A DNA stretch of 64,000 nt, taken from an uncultured Clostridia bacterium (GTDB lineage: Bacteria; Bacillota; Clostridia; Oscillospirales; Acutalibacteraceae). Below, piece by piece: positions 42,545-52,050 of this stretch (its first letter is position 1; each line of letters starts with the position of its first letter). The position numbers and the translations under genes are program-made. A model generated the notes under the pieces. The model worked only from the letters and a program-made list of their open reading frames with translations, ran no database searches and was not told the DNA's origin. The DNA lies in contig CAMNST010000008.1 in NCBI GenBank assembly GCA_946555465.1, positions 1-64,000 of the forward strand, given 5' to 3'.

Positions 42545-43197
42545 AAAATCTGATAAAAAAAGAAATGACGCTTACCGCCTCATCTCTTACTTATATATTT
42601 ATACTGTTTTCCGTTACAACGCTTATACCGGGTTATCCGATTTTAGTCGGTGCATTTTTCGTATGCCTCGGAATTTTCTATTCATTTCAGTTTTCAAGAG
42701 AATATAACGACATTCTTTTTTCTGCTCTCCTGCCTGTAAAAAAGAGTGACATCGTTAAAGCAAAGTATTTATTCACGGTTTTTATACAGTTCATATCTTT
42801 TTTTATATTTGCCTTGCTAACCGTTTTGCGCATTACACTGCTGGAAAATAGCGCGGCTTATACAGCAAATCCGCTGATGCGTGCAAATATTGCGTTTCTC
42901 GGATGGATTCTGATCATTTTTGCTCTGTTTAATATAATTTTTCTTGAAAAATTTTTTAAAACCGCATATTATATCGGAAAGCCGTTTGTTTTATTCTGCA
43001 TTTGTGCATTTGCAGTTGTCGCTGCCGCGGAATCAATATGGCATTTTCCTAATCTTGAAACACTTGCAACTACGGATTCAAACGATTTCGGCATACAGGC
43101 AATACTTCTTTTTGCGGGCATATTTGTCTATGTTTCAGGCACAATTCTGTCCTGCAGAAAATCTATCAAAAATTTTGAAAAAATTGATTTGCAATAA
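42541..43197 (+). CDS. ABC-2 type permease
   Basis: A 218-residue integral membrane protein with about six hydrophobic segments and the N-terminal pattern MKNLIKKEMTLTASS plus the FQFSREYNDILFSALLPVKKSDIVKAKY loop, characteristic of small ABC-2 permeases (PF13346-like). It partners the preceding ATPase. As a half-size permease it would act as a homodimer. It is the last gene of the TetR-controlled unit. Confidence 0.85.
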   Translation: MKNLIKKEMTLTASSLTYIFILFSVTTLIPGYPILVGAFFVCLGIFYSFQFSREYNDILFSALLPVKKSDIVKAKYLFTVFIQFISFFIFALLTVLRITLLENSAAYTANPLMRANIAFLGWILIIFALFNIIFLEKFFKTAYYIGKPFVLFCICAFAVVAAAESIWHFPNLETLATTDSNDFGIQAILLFAGIFVYVSGTILSCRKSIKNFEKIDLQ

Positions 43198-43210
43198 TTA
43201 TAAACAATTA

Positions 43211-43238
43211 TTGACACTTGTGTCTTATTAACTATAAT
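43211..43238 (+). promoter_or_regulatory. Promoter and inverted repeat before the GH27 gene
   Basis: TTGACA (43211-43216), a 16-nt spacer and TATAAT (43233-43238). The -35 box overlaps the inverted repeat GACACTTGTGTC (43213-43224), a possible operator for sugar-responsive control. Confidence 0.55.
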
Positions 43239-43312
43239 AAAGATATGCATTAACTGCTGTTCTGTATCAGCAAAATCGAATAGAACAACCCATAAAAAGG
43301 AAGGTATTCTTT

Positions 43313-44617
43313 ATGCACAGAAAATTTGCAAAAACACCGCCCCTCGGCTGGAACAGTTGGGACTGTTTCGGTGCAGGAGTAACTGAAAAACAACTCAGAG
43401 AAAATGCCGAATATATGGCAAAATATTTAAAGCCGTACGGCTGGCAGTACATAGTATGTGACATTCAGTGGTATGAACCAAAAGCAATAGATAATGATTA
43501 TTTCAGTTTCACACCGCTTAACCTTGATGAATATGGCAGAGTTATCCCTGCAGAAAACCGTTTTCCAAGCGCTAAAGACGGAAAAGGATTTAAAGAAATT
43601 GCAGACTACTGCCATAGTTTAGGGCTTAAATTCGGCATTCATATTATGCGTGGTATTCCAAGACAAGCGGCTCACGCAGATTTGCCGATAAAAGGCAGCA
43701 AATATACCGCCCGTCAGGTGGCTCACCATTTTTCTGTATGTTCGTGGAACACGGATATGTACGGAATGTACAACTGTGAAGGCGCTCAGGATTACTACAA
43801 TTCAATCATTGAACTTTATGCCTCATGGGGTGTTGATTTTATTAAGTGTGATGATATTTGTGTAACTGAATTTCGCAAATGGGATAATCCGTATTCTGCA
43901 GATTACGAAATAGAAATGATAAGAAAAGCAATCGACAACTGCGGCAGAGAAATTGTTCTTTCACTCTCACCCGGACCTGCCGAACCTGATTGTGCAGAAC
44001 ATCTCGGCAAAAACGCCAATATGTGGCGAATGACCGGTGATTTCTGGGATCAGTGGGATAAACTTCACGATATGTTCAGCCGCTGCCATACTTGGCAGAA
44101 TTATGTCAGAGAAGGAAATTACCCCGACTGTGATATGCTTCCGCTCGGTAAACTTTCAAAAAACGGTACTTGCCACGGTCCTCAGAACAGAATGACCCAA
44201 TTTACCAAGTCCGAGCAAATAACAATGATGAGCCTTTGGGGCATTTTCAGAAGTCCGCTTATGATGGGCGGTAATATGCCCGAAAATGATGAATGGACGC
44301 TTTCGCTTTTAACAAATGAAGAATATATGAAAATGCACAGAACATCATACGGTGCCCATCAGCATTACCGAAATGAAAAGAACGGAAAAGGTCAGGTTAT
44401 CTGGGTATCAAACGGCAAAGGCTGCAAATACGCTGCACTGTTTAACACAAAAGACACAGAACAGAACGTAAAACTCAATTTAACGGAAATTCTTATGCCC
44501 GATGAAAAATATACAATCTATGATATCTGGGCAAAAGAAGAAATCGGCAGATTTAAAAACACTTTCAAAACATCAATTCCACCCCACGGTGCAGGACTAT
44601 ATAAAATCACAAAGTAA
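43313..44617 (+). CDS. GH27 alpha-galactosidase
   Basis: A 434-residue glycoside hydrolase of family 27, without signal peptide, so intracellular. Typical N-terminus: TPPLGWNSWDCFG. Nucleophile D180 lies in DFIKCDD (residues 176-181); acid/base D243 lies in RMTGDFWD. The C-terminal about 90 residues form the beta-sandwich. Related GH27 enzymes release terminal alpha-galactose (melibiose, raffinose, galacto-oligosaccharides); alpha-N-acetylgalactosaminidase or beta-L-arabinopyranosidase specificity cannot be excluded. It is a single-gene unit with a promoter and terminator. Confidence 0.88.
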   Translation: MHRKFAKTPPLGWNSWDCFGAGVTEKQLRENAEYMAKYLKPYGWQYIVCDIQWYEPKAIDNDYFSFTPLNLDEYGRVIPAENRFPSAKDGKGFKEIADYCHSLGLKFGIHIMRGIPRQAAHADLPIKGSKYTARQVAHHFSVCSWNTDMYGMYNCEGAQDYYNSIIELYASWGVDFIKCDDICVTEFRKWDNPYSADYEIEMIRKAIDNCGREIVLSLSPGPAEPDCAEHLGKNANMWRMTGDFWDQWDKLHDMFSRCHTWQNYVREGNYPDCDMLPLGKLSKNGTCHGPQNRMTQFTKSEQITMMSLWGIFRSPLMMGGNMPENDEWTLSLLTNEEYMKMHRTSYGAHQHYRNEKNGKGQVIWVSNGKGCKYAALFNTKDTEQNVKLNLTEILMPDEKYTIYDIWAKEEIGRFKNTFKTSIPPHGAGLYKITK

Positions 44618-44655
44618 AATTTTTTCAAATATTTCAAACAAATAAGAAATCATAA

Positions 44656-44693
44656 AAAGACAGTGTCTGAATACTCTGACACTGTCTTTTTTT
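44656..44693 (+). terminator. Intrinsic terminator between converging genes
   Basis: AAAGACAGTGTC pairs with GACACTGTCTTT across a loop of about 10 nt, with a long T tract. The flanking A tract may let it serve the minus-strand gene ending at 44692 too. Confidence 0.8.
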
Positions 44694-45273
44694 ACACATT
44701 ATATACCATAACCGTCTGAACAAACTGGGTATTGAGAAACTGTTTCTGATATGATGTTTCAAAGCCCTGCTGCGTCATAAAGTCAACAAGTTTTCTTGAG
44801 AAAGTCTCATACACAAGGGCAAAGCCTTTTTCTTTTGCATGTGCCTGTATCTCTTCAACAAGTTCCTTTATCTCATTCATACTCTGAGCCGGTGATGCAT
44901 AAATTGTCATTACTCTGGTATCGTTTCTCTGCGGAACAACTACATCTGTTATTGCTTCCACCGATTCTCTGTGCATTTTGATTCGGTAAGCGTTTTTGTC
45001 AAGTTTTAAGCCAAATGAATTTTTTCCCGAAAATTTATATTCAAATGCAGCAACGCTTACAAGCGAAACAACTGCCTTTCTGTCTAACGAAACATAACAT
45101 TCGCCGTATTTTGCCCAACTGAAAAGATAATAGTCAAGAAATTTATTTATATATTTTTCTCTTTTCAACTTTTCGGGGCAGTAAAACATAAAAAGCGGAT
45201 GAGCGATTAACTGAGGTGACAGAGCAGCCTTTATATCCTGTGCTTTTTTCTTTGTCATTTTAGTTACTTTCAA
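44692..45273 (-). CDS. GNAT-like acetyltransferase family protein
   Basis: A 193-residue cytoplasmic protein with a GNAT-like layout: LSPQLIAHPLFMFYCPEKLKREKY at the N-terminus, a central strand region (CYVSLDRKAVVSLVSVAAFEY), VMTIYASPAQ and a C-terminal helix-strand pair (AKEKGFALVYETFSRKLVDFMTQQGFE). The usual acetyl-CoA loop Q/RxxGxG/A is not obvious, so it may be a degenerate member. A TTG start at 45273 is inferred because AAGGAGG lies 8 nt upstream; the earlier in-frame GTG overlaps that site. Confidence 0.6.
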   Translation of the reverse strand: MKVTKMTKKKAQDIKAALSPQLIAHPLFMFYCPEKLKREKYINKFLDYYLFSWAKYGECYVSLDRKAVVSLVSVAAFEYKFSGKNSFGLKLDKNAYRIKMHRESVEAITDVVVPQRNDTRVMTIYASPAQSMNEIKELVEEIQAHAKEKGFALVYETFSRKLVDFMTQQGFETSYQKQFLNTQFVQTVMVYNV

Positions 45274-45339
45274 TATATCCGCCTCCTTCACTTATATTAA
45301 ATATTTAATTATTTAATTTATTGTCAACTACTTGTAAAT

Positions 45340-46740
45340 TTACCGTGAATTATTTGTTTCCGGTTCACTCTTTTTTATGTCTTTTTTAATAAAAATCCAC
45401 ATAATTATACTCATGATCACACAGGCTGCATCGGCAACGGCCTGAGCATAAATTACGCCGTTGAGACCGACGAACTTATTGAGTATAAACAAAAGAGGAA
45501 TAAACACAAGACCCTGTCTGCCTACAGACAAAATCATACTCTGTTTGCCTTTGCCCATTCCCTGGAATCCGAAGTTGAACACAAATAAAATTCCTATAAA
45601 CGGACCTGTTATCATAAGCGCCGTAAGCATTTTTACACCGATTTCAACAACACCCGCTTCATCAATAAACATGCCGATAATATTTTCTCTGAAGAAAATA
45701 AGAAAAGCGGTCATAACTGTTCCGATAATTACATTTACACCCATTCCGAAACGCATACAACTTTTCATTCTCTTATAATTCTTTGCACCATAGCAGTATC
45801 CGATAAGCGGCTGAACACCCGAACCGAGACCAATCTGCAGCATAACAACAAGCATATTGGCTTTCATTGCAACGCCCATTCCCGCAACAGCATTATCGCC
45901 GTATGTTACAAGAACCGTATTGATAATAATATTGCTTACACTCATAAGAAGATTGTTAAGACTTGCCGGAAGACCTACACTGACAACGCCGCCCAACACA
46001 CCGTTTTTAACTGTAAATCTTTTTGGTGTAATGCTCAGAATACTTTTTCCCCTGAGGAAATATATGAGATAAAAAATCACCGAACAGATGTTGCCGATAA
46101 CGGTTGCTATTGCCGCACCTGCAACGCCCATATCCAAACCGAAAGGCAGTGACATACCAAAAAGTTTGTCTCCGCTGTCAAGAATAAAAATCGGGTCAAG
46201 AACAATATTGACTACCTGACCTAAAATCATTCCGAACATAGATGTTTTGGCAGCACCTTCGCCTCTTACAAGGTTGCCTGCCATAATGGAGGTAACAACA
46301 AACGGCGCACCGAAACCTACCCACATAAGATAATCTTCGGCAAAGTCTATTGTGTTATCACTGGCACCGACAAGATAAAGAATCGGACGTTTGAATACAA
46401 CAAAAATGATTCCCATCACAACGCCCGCACCGATTGCACTGTAAACACAGAAACTGCTGATCTGCTTAACTCTGTCTGTTTTGCCCTCGCCGAGTGAACG
46501 GCTTACAAAAGCACAGCCACCGACGCCAAACAGATTTCCGAATGCCATTAAAATCAGGAAAACCGGCATTGCAACGCTTACTGCTGCCACCTGATTGCTG
46601 TTTCCGGTCTGACCTACAAAAAATGTATCGGCCAGATTATATACAATATTAATAAGCATGCCCAGCATACTTGGTATGGCAAGGGTTGCCACTGCTTTAG
46701 GCACTTTGTATTGCGCAAAAACTTTTGTATTGTCCTTCAT
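45340..46740 (-). CDS. MATE-family multidrug/cation antiporter
   Basis: A 466-residue, about 12-helix membrane transporter. The N-terminal half shows PSMLGMLINIVYNLADTFFVGQ and the typical GNLFGVGGCAFVSRSLGEG loop; the second repeat has VGLPASLNNLLMSVSNIIINTVL and QPLIGYCYGAKNYKR. This is the DinF/NorM-like type that exports cationic drugs or metabolites with Na+ or H+. ATG at 46740 is chosen because the upstream part of the frame overlaps rsmA. It follows rsmA by 13 nt. Confidence 0.92.
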   Translation of the reverse strand: MKDNTKVFAQYKVPKAVATLAIPSMLGMLINIVYNLADTFFVGQTGNSNQVAAVSVAMPVFLILMAFGNLFGVGGCAFVSRSLGEGKTDRVKQISSFCVYSAIGAGVVMGIIFVVFKRPILYLVGASDNTIDFAEDYLMWVGFGAPFVVTSIMAGNLVRGEGAAKTSMFGMILGQVVNIVLDPIFILDSGDKLFGMSLPFGLDMGVAGAAIATVIGNICSVIFYLIYFLRGKSILSITPKRFTVKNGVLGGVVSVGLPASLNNLLMSVSNIIINTVLVTYGDNAVAGMGVAMKANMLVVMLQIGLGSGVQPLIGYCYGAKNYKRMKSCMRFGMGVNVIIGTVMTAFLIFFRENIIGMFIDEAGVVEIGVKMLTALMITGPFIGILFVFNFGFQGMGKGKQSMILSVGRQGLVFIPLLFILNKFVGLNGVIYAQAVADAACVIMSIIMWIFIKKDIKKSEPETNNSR

Positions 46741-46753
46741 AATTTCCGCTATT

Positions 46754-47602
46754 CTAAATCCTTTCTGCAATATGAATAAAATCTTCCATTGTAAGTTTTT
46801 CGGCGCGTGTATTCGCTTCTATTCCCAAATCTGAAAAAACACTGCCTATTTTGTTTTTATCAGCGCCCATAGTGTTTGAAATGCTGTTAAGCGCTGTTTT
46901 TCTTCGCTGTGAAAAGGCACACTTTACAACGGTAAAAAATTTTTTTCTGTCTTTAACTTCAAATTTCTTTTCTTTACGAAGCGAAAGACGGATAACCACA
47001 CTGTCAACTTTAGGACTGGGCATAAAACTCTCTCTTCCGACACCGAATAAAATTTCGCTTTCGGCATAATAATGAACAGCAATGGTAACCGCTCCGGCAT
47101 CTCTTGTCCCAACCTCGGCACAAAGCCGTTCCCCCGCCTCTTTCTGAACCATAACCACAATTTGATCAATGGGAAGTTCACTTTCAAGCAGGGTCATAAT
47201 TACAGGAGAGGTTATATAATACGGCAGATTTGCACATACTTTTACCGATGTGCAGTCTGAAAATTTTTCCTCAATCAGTTTTTTCAGATCAATTTTCATA
47301 ACATCGCCGCTGATGATTTCAAGGTTATCACACGCACTTAAAGTTTCATCAAGCACAGGAAAAAGCCGTTTATCAAGTTCAATGGCAACAACCTTGCCTG
47401 CCACGCGGCATAACTCTTTTGTTAAAACACCTATGCCGGGACCGACTTCAATTACTCCCGTGTTTTCATCGGCATTAAGACTGTCTGCCATCTGAGGGCA
47501 GACATCCGCATCTATAAGAAAATTCTGACCAAGAGCCTTTGAAAAGGTGAAGCCGTGTTTTGCAAGAACTCTTTTTATTGTGTTGTAATCATATAAATTC
47601 AT
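46754..47602 (-). CDS. rsmA: 16S rRNA dimethyladenosine transferase RsmA (KsgA)
   Basis: A 282-residue SAM-dependent methyltransferase that dimethylates A1518 and A1519 of 16S rRNA. Motifs: SKALGQNFLID at the N-terminus, EVGPGIGVLT (SAM loop), VAIELDKRL, and the catalytic NLPYYITSP. The length is standard. It lies between the MATE gene and the divergent MarR gene. Confidence 0.96.
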   Translation of the reverse strand: MNLYDYNTIKRVLAKHGFTFSKALGQNFLIDADVCPQMADSLNADENTGVIEVGPGIGVLTKELCRVAGKVVAIELDKRLFPVLDETLSACDNLEIISGDVMKIDLKKLIEEKFSDCTSVKVCANLPYYITSPVIMTLLESELPIDQIVVMVQKEAGERLCAEVGTRDAGAVTIAVHYYAESEILFGVGRESFMPSPKVDSVVIRLSLRKEKKFEVKDRKKFFTVVKCAFSQRRKTALNSISNTMGADKNKIGSVFSDLGIEANTRAEKLTMEDFIHIAERI

Positions 47603-47693
47603 TGCTTCCCTCTTTATTAATACCTATTATATAATAAGCAATCCGAAATTCGTGTTATTGTAACATATTCATTTTATGTTTACAATATTTTTC

Positions 47694-47721
47694 TTGACAT
47701 TTTGTAAATATGTGATAAAAT
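47694..47721 (+). promoter_or_regulatory. Promoter of the MarR-ABC exporter operon
   Basis: TTGACA (47694-47699), a 16-nt spacer and TAAAAT (47716-47721). Confidence 0.6.
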
Positions 47722-47726
47722 TACCG

Positions 47727-47752
47727 TTAGCCGACTAACAATAGTCGGCTAA
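47727..47752. promoter_or_regulatory. Perfect inverted repeat, likely MarR operator
   Basis: TTAGCCGACTA (47727-47737), ACAA and TAGTCGGCTAA (47742-47752) form a perfect 11-bp inverted repeat just after the -10 box, over the inferred transcription start and 33 nt before marR. It also resembles MarR-type sites in which the core TTAG..CTAA is symmetric. Confidence 0.75.
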
Positions 47753-47784
47753 ATAGTCAATGTTTCTTACAAGGAATTAAGTGT

Positions 47785-48249
47785 ATGAAAATAAAAGAAC
47801 ACAAATGTCCGCCTGAAAAAGGAAAAATCGGACCAAGAACCATGTATCTTTCAAATCTGATAAGAAAAAGATTTAATGAAGTCAGCAACGAGTTGGGTTT
47901 GTTTTCAGGTCAGCAGGATATTTTATTCAATGTTGTTGAAAATGAAGGCCTTACACTGAGTGAACTTTCAAAAAAACTGGGCGTATCAAGTGCAACGGCA
48001 AGCGTTTCGGTTAAAAGAATGGAAAAATCAGGATTTATCGAAAAAAAGAATGATAAAAAAGATACCCGCGTCATTCGCCTTTATCCGACAGATAAAGCAA
48101 AAGAGGCACCCGAAAAAATCAGGCAGCAGATGGATATACTTGAAGAAACCCTTACAGCATCTATGTCAGATGAAGAAATTGGCTTTTTGTCAGATTTACT
48201 TGACAAAGCAGTAAAAAATATGAAAGCAAGGAGTGATACGGATGATTAA
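47785..48249 (+). CDS. MarR-family transcriptional regulator
   Basis: A 154-residue winged-helix repressor. The DNA-binding region is LTLSELSKKLGVSSATASVSVKRMEKSGFIEKKNDKKDTRVIRLYPTDKAKE (about residues 55-110); N- and C-terminal helices form the dimer. It is the first gene of an operon with two ABC exporter half-genes (8-nt overlap with the first). The perfect inverted repeat at its promoter argues for autorepression relieved by the exported drug or metabolite. Confidence 0.92.
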   Translation: MKIKEHKCPPEKGKIGPRTMYLSNLIRKRFNEVSNELGLFSGQQDILFNVVENEGLTLSELSKKLGVSSATASVSVKRMEKSGFIEKKNDKKDTRVIRLYPTDKAKEAPEKIRQQMDILEETLTASMSDEEIGFLSDLLDKAVKNMKARSDTDD

Positions 48250-50005
48250 AAAACTGGCAAAATACTTAAAAGGCTTATGGCATCTTTGCCTTATAAGCGC
48301 AGCAGGTATGATTGTTGAGGCGATGTGCGAACTTGCACTGCCGTCAATCGCAAACAGAATTTACACAACCGTTGAAGGCGCTTCTCCGGGAAATGCCGAC
48401 ATAAAAATTTATGTCATCAAAACCGGACTGATGATGTTTGCTCTTGCACTAATCGGTCTTGCCGGCGGTCTTGCAACCATGAAAACATCTTCCGTTGTAA
48501 GCCAGAAATTCTCTTACAGACTGCGTAAAGATGTATACAGCAAAATAAACGAATTCTCTTTCAGCAATATTGACCGCTTTTCAACATCATCGCTTACCAC
48601 AAGAATGACAAACGATATCACAATGCTTCAGAATGTTGTTATGATGTCGCTCAGAATTTTAGTAAGAGCCCCCGCTCTTCTCATCGTTTCGGCATTTTTT
48701 GCATTTTCAATCAACGCAAGACTTTCAATGATTATTCTTGTTCTGCTTCCGATTATGGCAATCATTATTGTTGTTATTCTGAAATTCGGTTTTCCGATGT
48801 TTCAGAAAATGCAGAAGAAGATTGACAATGTAAATCGGGTTGTTCAGGAAAACCTTATCGGCATAAGAGTTGTTAAAGCATTCGTTCGCGAAGACAGGGA
48901 AAAAGAAAAATTTCACAAAGCATCAGATGATCTGGCAAAACAAGGCAGCAAGGCTGCAGGGCTTGTTGTTACCGTTATGCCGATTATGATGCTGCTTATG
49001 AATGTTGTTATTATTTTCATTTATTACAGAGGTGCATTGGATGCCGCCTCGCCGATAACCGATCCGCATCATATGGATGTCGGCCAGATTTCTGTTCTTG
49101 CATCTTACATTGTTCAGGTTCTTATGAACATTATGATGGTATCCATGCTTCTTCTTCAGATTGCAAGAGGAAAGGCATGCGGCGACAGAGTTGTAGAAAT
49201 TCTGGATACCGAAATTGATATCATAAATCCCGAAAATCCCTATATTCCGAAAGAATCAAAGGGCGAAGTTGAATTCAGAAATGTTGATTTCAGATACAAT
49301 ACCGAAAATGTTGATGATAAAGTTCTTGACAATATAAACTTTAAGGCGGCTCCGGGCAGCATTGTGGGAATAATCGGTTCAACCGGCTGCGGAAAATCCA
49401 CACTTGTTAATCTTATCCCCAGACTTTATGATGTTTGCGGCGGAGAAGTTTTAATTGACGGCGTAAATGTTAAGGATTATGACCTTAAAACACTCAGAGA
49501 TTTAATCGGAGTTGTTCTTCAGAAAAATGTTTTGTTCTCAGGAACAATAAAGGAAAACATAAGATGGGGAAAAAGCGACGCCACGGATGAGGAAATCATA
49601 AATGCCTGCAAGGCTGCTCAGGCACACAACTTTATTCTTGAACAGCCAAATGGTTATGATACAGACCTTTCACAGGGCGGTCTTAATCTTTCGGGCGGTC
49701 AGAAGCAGCGTTTATGCATTGCCCGTGCAATGATAAAAAAGCCTAAAATTCTTATTCTTGATGACTCAACAAGCGCAGTTGATACTGCAACAGAAGCAAA
49801 AATCCGCGAAAGTTTTTATAACGAACTTTCAGATACAACCGTGTTTATTATTGCACAGCGCATCTCTTCCGTTAAAAACGCAGATCAGATTATTGTTCTT
49901 GACGACGGAAAAATTGATGCAATAAACAATCACGACGAACTTATGAAATCCTGTGAAATTTATCAGGAAATCTATAAAACGCAGCAGAAAGGGGTGCTTG
50001 AATAA
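48242..50005 (+). CDS. ABC exporter half-transporter, degenerate-site subunit
   Basis: A 587-residue protein: a six-helix type I exporter membrane domain (about 1-310) fused to an ABC ATPase (about 340-587). Walker A GSTGCGKST and signature LSGGQKQR are intact, but Walker B ends ILILDDSTSAVD with Asp in place of the catalytic Glu, and the switch region reads IIAQRIS with Gln instead of His. These changes mark the degenerate ATP site of heterodimeric exporters such as TM287/288 or BmrCD. ATG at 48242 is 8 nt from GGAG. The stop overlaps the partner's start. Confidence 0.92.
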   Translation: MIKKLAKYLKGLWHLCLISAAGMIVEAMCELALPSIANRIYTTVEGASPGNADIKIYVIKTGLMMFALALIGLAGGLATMKTSSVVSQKFSYRLRKDVYSKINEFSFSNIDRFSTSSLTTRMTNDITMLQNVVMMSLRILVRAPALLIVSAFFAFSINARLSMIILVLLPIMAIIIVVILKFGFPMFQKMQKKIDNVNRVVQENLIGIRVVKAFVREDREKEKFHKASDDLAKQGSKAAGLVVTVMPIMMLLMNVVIIFIYYRGALDAASPITDPHHMDVGQISVLASYIVQVLMNIMMVSMLLLQIARGKACGDRVVEILDTEIDIINPENPYIPKESKGEVEFRNVDFRYNTENVDDKVLDNINFKAAPGSIVGIIGSTGCGKSTLVNLIPRLYDVCGGEVLIDGVNVKDYDLKTLRDLIGVVLQKNVLFSGTIKENIRWGKSDATDEEIINACKAAQAHNFILEQPNGYDTDLSQGGLNLSGGQKQRLCIARAMIKKPKILILDDSTSAVDTATEAKIRESFYNELSDTTVFIIAQRISSVKNADQIIVLDDGKIDAINNHDELMKSCEIYQEIYKTQQKGVLE

Positions 50006-51867
50006 TGCCTCCGATGGGACCTCCGGGAAAAGGACGCAGTATTGGTTCGGTTAAACCAAAAGATGTAAAAAAGACTTTAGGCAGAATTATTGAATATATA
50101 GGCAAAAACAAAATATTTCTTTTCATTGTTTTATTAATGCTTATTCTCAGCACTCTTTGTCAGACAGGTGCCTCCTACTGGCTGAAACCTATTTTAAATG
50201 ACATTGCCGAGTCAATCAAACTGAACAACTTTGAAACAGTCGGAATAAAGAAACTGATTACCAACCTTATAATTGTTTCTGCATTTTACATTGGTGCAGC
50301 ACTGTTTACATTTATTCAGTCGCGTATCATGGTAAACATTGCATACAAAACAACAAACCTTATCCGTAAAGATTTGTTCAATCATATGCAGACTCTTGAA
50401 CTACGCTATTTCGACTCTAAAACCCACGGCGAAATAATGAGCCGCTTTACAAATGACGTTGATAATATTCAGAATATGCTTGAACAGACGATTGTTCAAC
50501 TTATATCCTCAATCTTTTCATTTGTAAGCATTATCGTAATGATGATTGTTCTTAAATGGCAGTTATTCCTTGTGGCGTGCATTTTCCTTGTTATCATGCT
50601 GGTAAACTCGGCAAACATTGCAAAAAGAACAAAAAAATATTACAAAGCCCAGCAGTCTGCCCTTGGTGAAATGAACGGCAATATTGAAGAAACAATCGAG
50701 GGTATGAAGGTTGTAAAAGTTTTCAATCACGAAGAACGGTCCATCGCTGAATTTGACGAGTTGAATGAAAAATACCGTGATGTTGCAACAAGTGCAAATT
50801 TTTACTCAGGCATTATGGGACCATGTTCTACAGGTATTAACAATGCATCGTATTCAACAACTGCACTTGTCGGCGGAATTCTTGTTATAACCGGCGGACT
50901 TGACATAGGAACATTTTTTACTTTTCTCAGTTATTCAAAGCAGTTTACACAGCCGATTAACCAGATTATGAATCAGATGAACAATATATTCTCTGCCCTT
51001 GCGGGTGCGGAGCGCGTATTTGAAATTATGGATATGCCGTCTGAAACAGATAACGGAACCGTTACACTTGAAGAAGTTAAAACGCCGCAGGGCAACAACT
51101 GGTTCTGGATTGACGGTGAAAAGAGAATTCCTGTTGAAGGAAAAGTTGTTTTTGAAAATGTTGACTTCGGTTATGTACCCGAAAAACAGGTTCTTAAAGA
51201 TATTAACCTTTATGCAAAACCCGGTCAGAAAATCGCCTTTGTAGGTTCAACCGGTGCAGGAAAAACAACAATAACAAATCTTATAAACCGTTTTTATGAT
51301 ATTCAGGATGGAACAATAACCTATGACGGAATAGACATAAAACGAATAAAGAAAGCCGACCTTCGCCATTCGCTTGCAATGGTTCTTCAGGATACGCATC
51401 TGTTCACCGGCACAATTATGGATAATATCCGCTACGGCAGACTTGATGCAACCGACGAAGAATGCATTGAAGCATCAAAACTTGCCTCGGCCCATTCGTT
51501 TATAAAACATCTGCCTAAGGGCTACGACACGGAAATTACAGGCGACGGCGGAAATCTTTCGCAGGGTCAGCGGCAACTTCTTGCCATTGCAAGAGCGGCA
51601 GTTGCAAATCCGCCTGTTATGATTCTTGATGAAGCAACCTCTTCTATTGACACAAGAACCGAACTTCATATTGAACACGGTATGGACCGCCTTATGATTG
51701 GCAGAACCGTATTTGTTATTGCCCACAGGCTCTCAACCGTCAGAAATTCAAACGCAATTATGGTTCTTGAAAACGGAGAAATAATTGAACGCGGTGACCA
51801 TGATGCACTGCTTGAACAAAAGGGCAGATATTTTGAACTTTATACCGGCAAAGCAAAACTCGGATAA
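50005..51867 (+). CDS. ABC exporter half-transporter, catalytic-site subunit
   Basis: A 620-residue partner of the preceding protein. It starts with a Pro/Gly-rich MPPMGPPGKGR tail, then a six-helix exporter domain (about 35-330) and an ABC ATPase with GSTGAGKTT, LSQGQRQ, MILDEATSSID and IAHRLST, all canonical, so it contributes the Walker B Glu and switch His of the competent site. The last gene of the MarR operon. Probable multidrug or peptide efflux; the substrate is unknown. Confidence 0.92.
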   Translation: MPPMGPPGKGRSIGSVKPKDVKKTLGRIIEYIGKNKIFLFIVLLMLILSTLCQTGASYWLKPILNDIAESIKLNNFETVGIKKLITNLIIVSAFYIGAALFTFIQSRIMVNIAYKTTNLIRKDLFNHMQTLELRYFDSKTHGEIMSRFTNDVDNIQNMLEQTIVQLISSIFSFVSIIVMMIVLKWQLFLVACIFLVIMLVNSANIAKRTKKYYKAQQSALGEMNGNIEETIEGMKVVKVFNHEERSIAEFDELNEKYRDVATSANFYSGIMGPCSTGINNASYSTTALVGGILVITGGLDIGTFFTFLSYSKQFTQPINQIMNQMNNIFSALAGAERVFEIMDMPSETDNGTVTLEEVKTPQGNNWFWIDGEKRIPVEGKVVFENVDFGYVPEKQVLKDINLYAKPGQKIAFVGSTGAGKTTITNLINRFYDIQDGTITYDGIDIKRIKKADLRHSLAMVLQDTHLFTGTIMDNIRYGRLDATDEECIEASKLASAHSFIKHLPKGYDTEITGDGGNLSQGQRQLLAIARAAVANPPVMILDEATSSIDTRTELHIEHGMDRLMIGRTVFVIAHRLSTVRNSNAIMVLENGEIIERGDHDALLEQKGRYFELYTGKAKLG

Positions 51868-51980
51868 AAAATTTGTCACTTTATTTTGTGTATCCTTTAA
51901 TTTTTTACAGCCTTTTACTCAACAAATTGTGTTGTAAAAAATTTCAAAACACTATAATATAAAATAAATTAAAAAAATTC

Positions 51981-52009
51981 TTTACATTTTATTTATACGG
52001 TGTTATAAT
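51981..52009 (+). promoter_or_regulatory. Sigma-A promoter of the SPSTG-protein gene
   Basis: TTTACA (51981-51986), a 17-nt spacer and TATAAT (52004-52009). Confidence 0.65.
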
Positions 52010-52050
52010 TTAAGCAAGTAGTTATAGTAAAAATATTGAGGTGTTTTATT

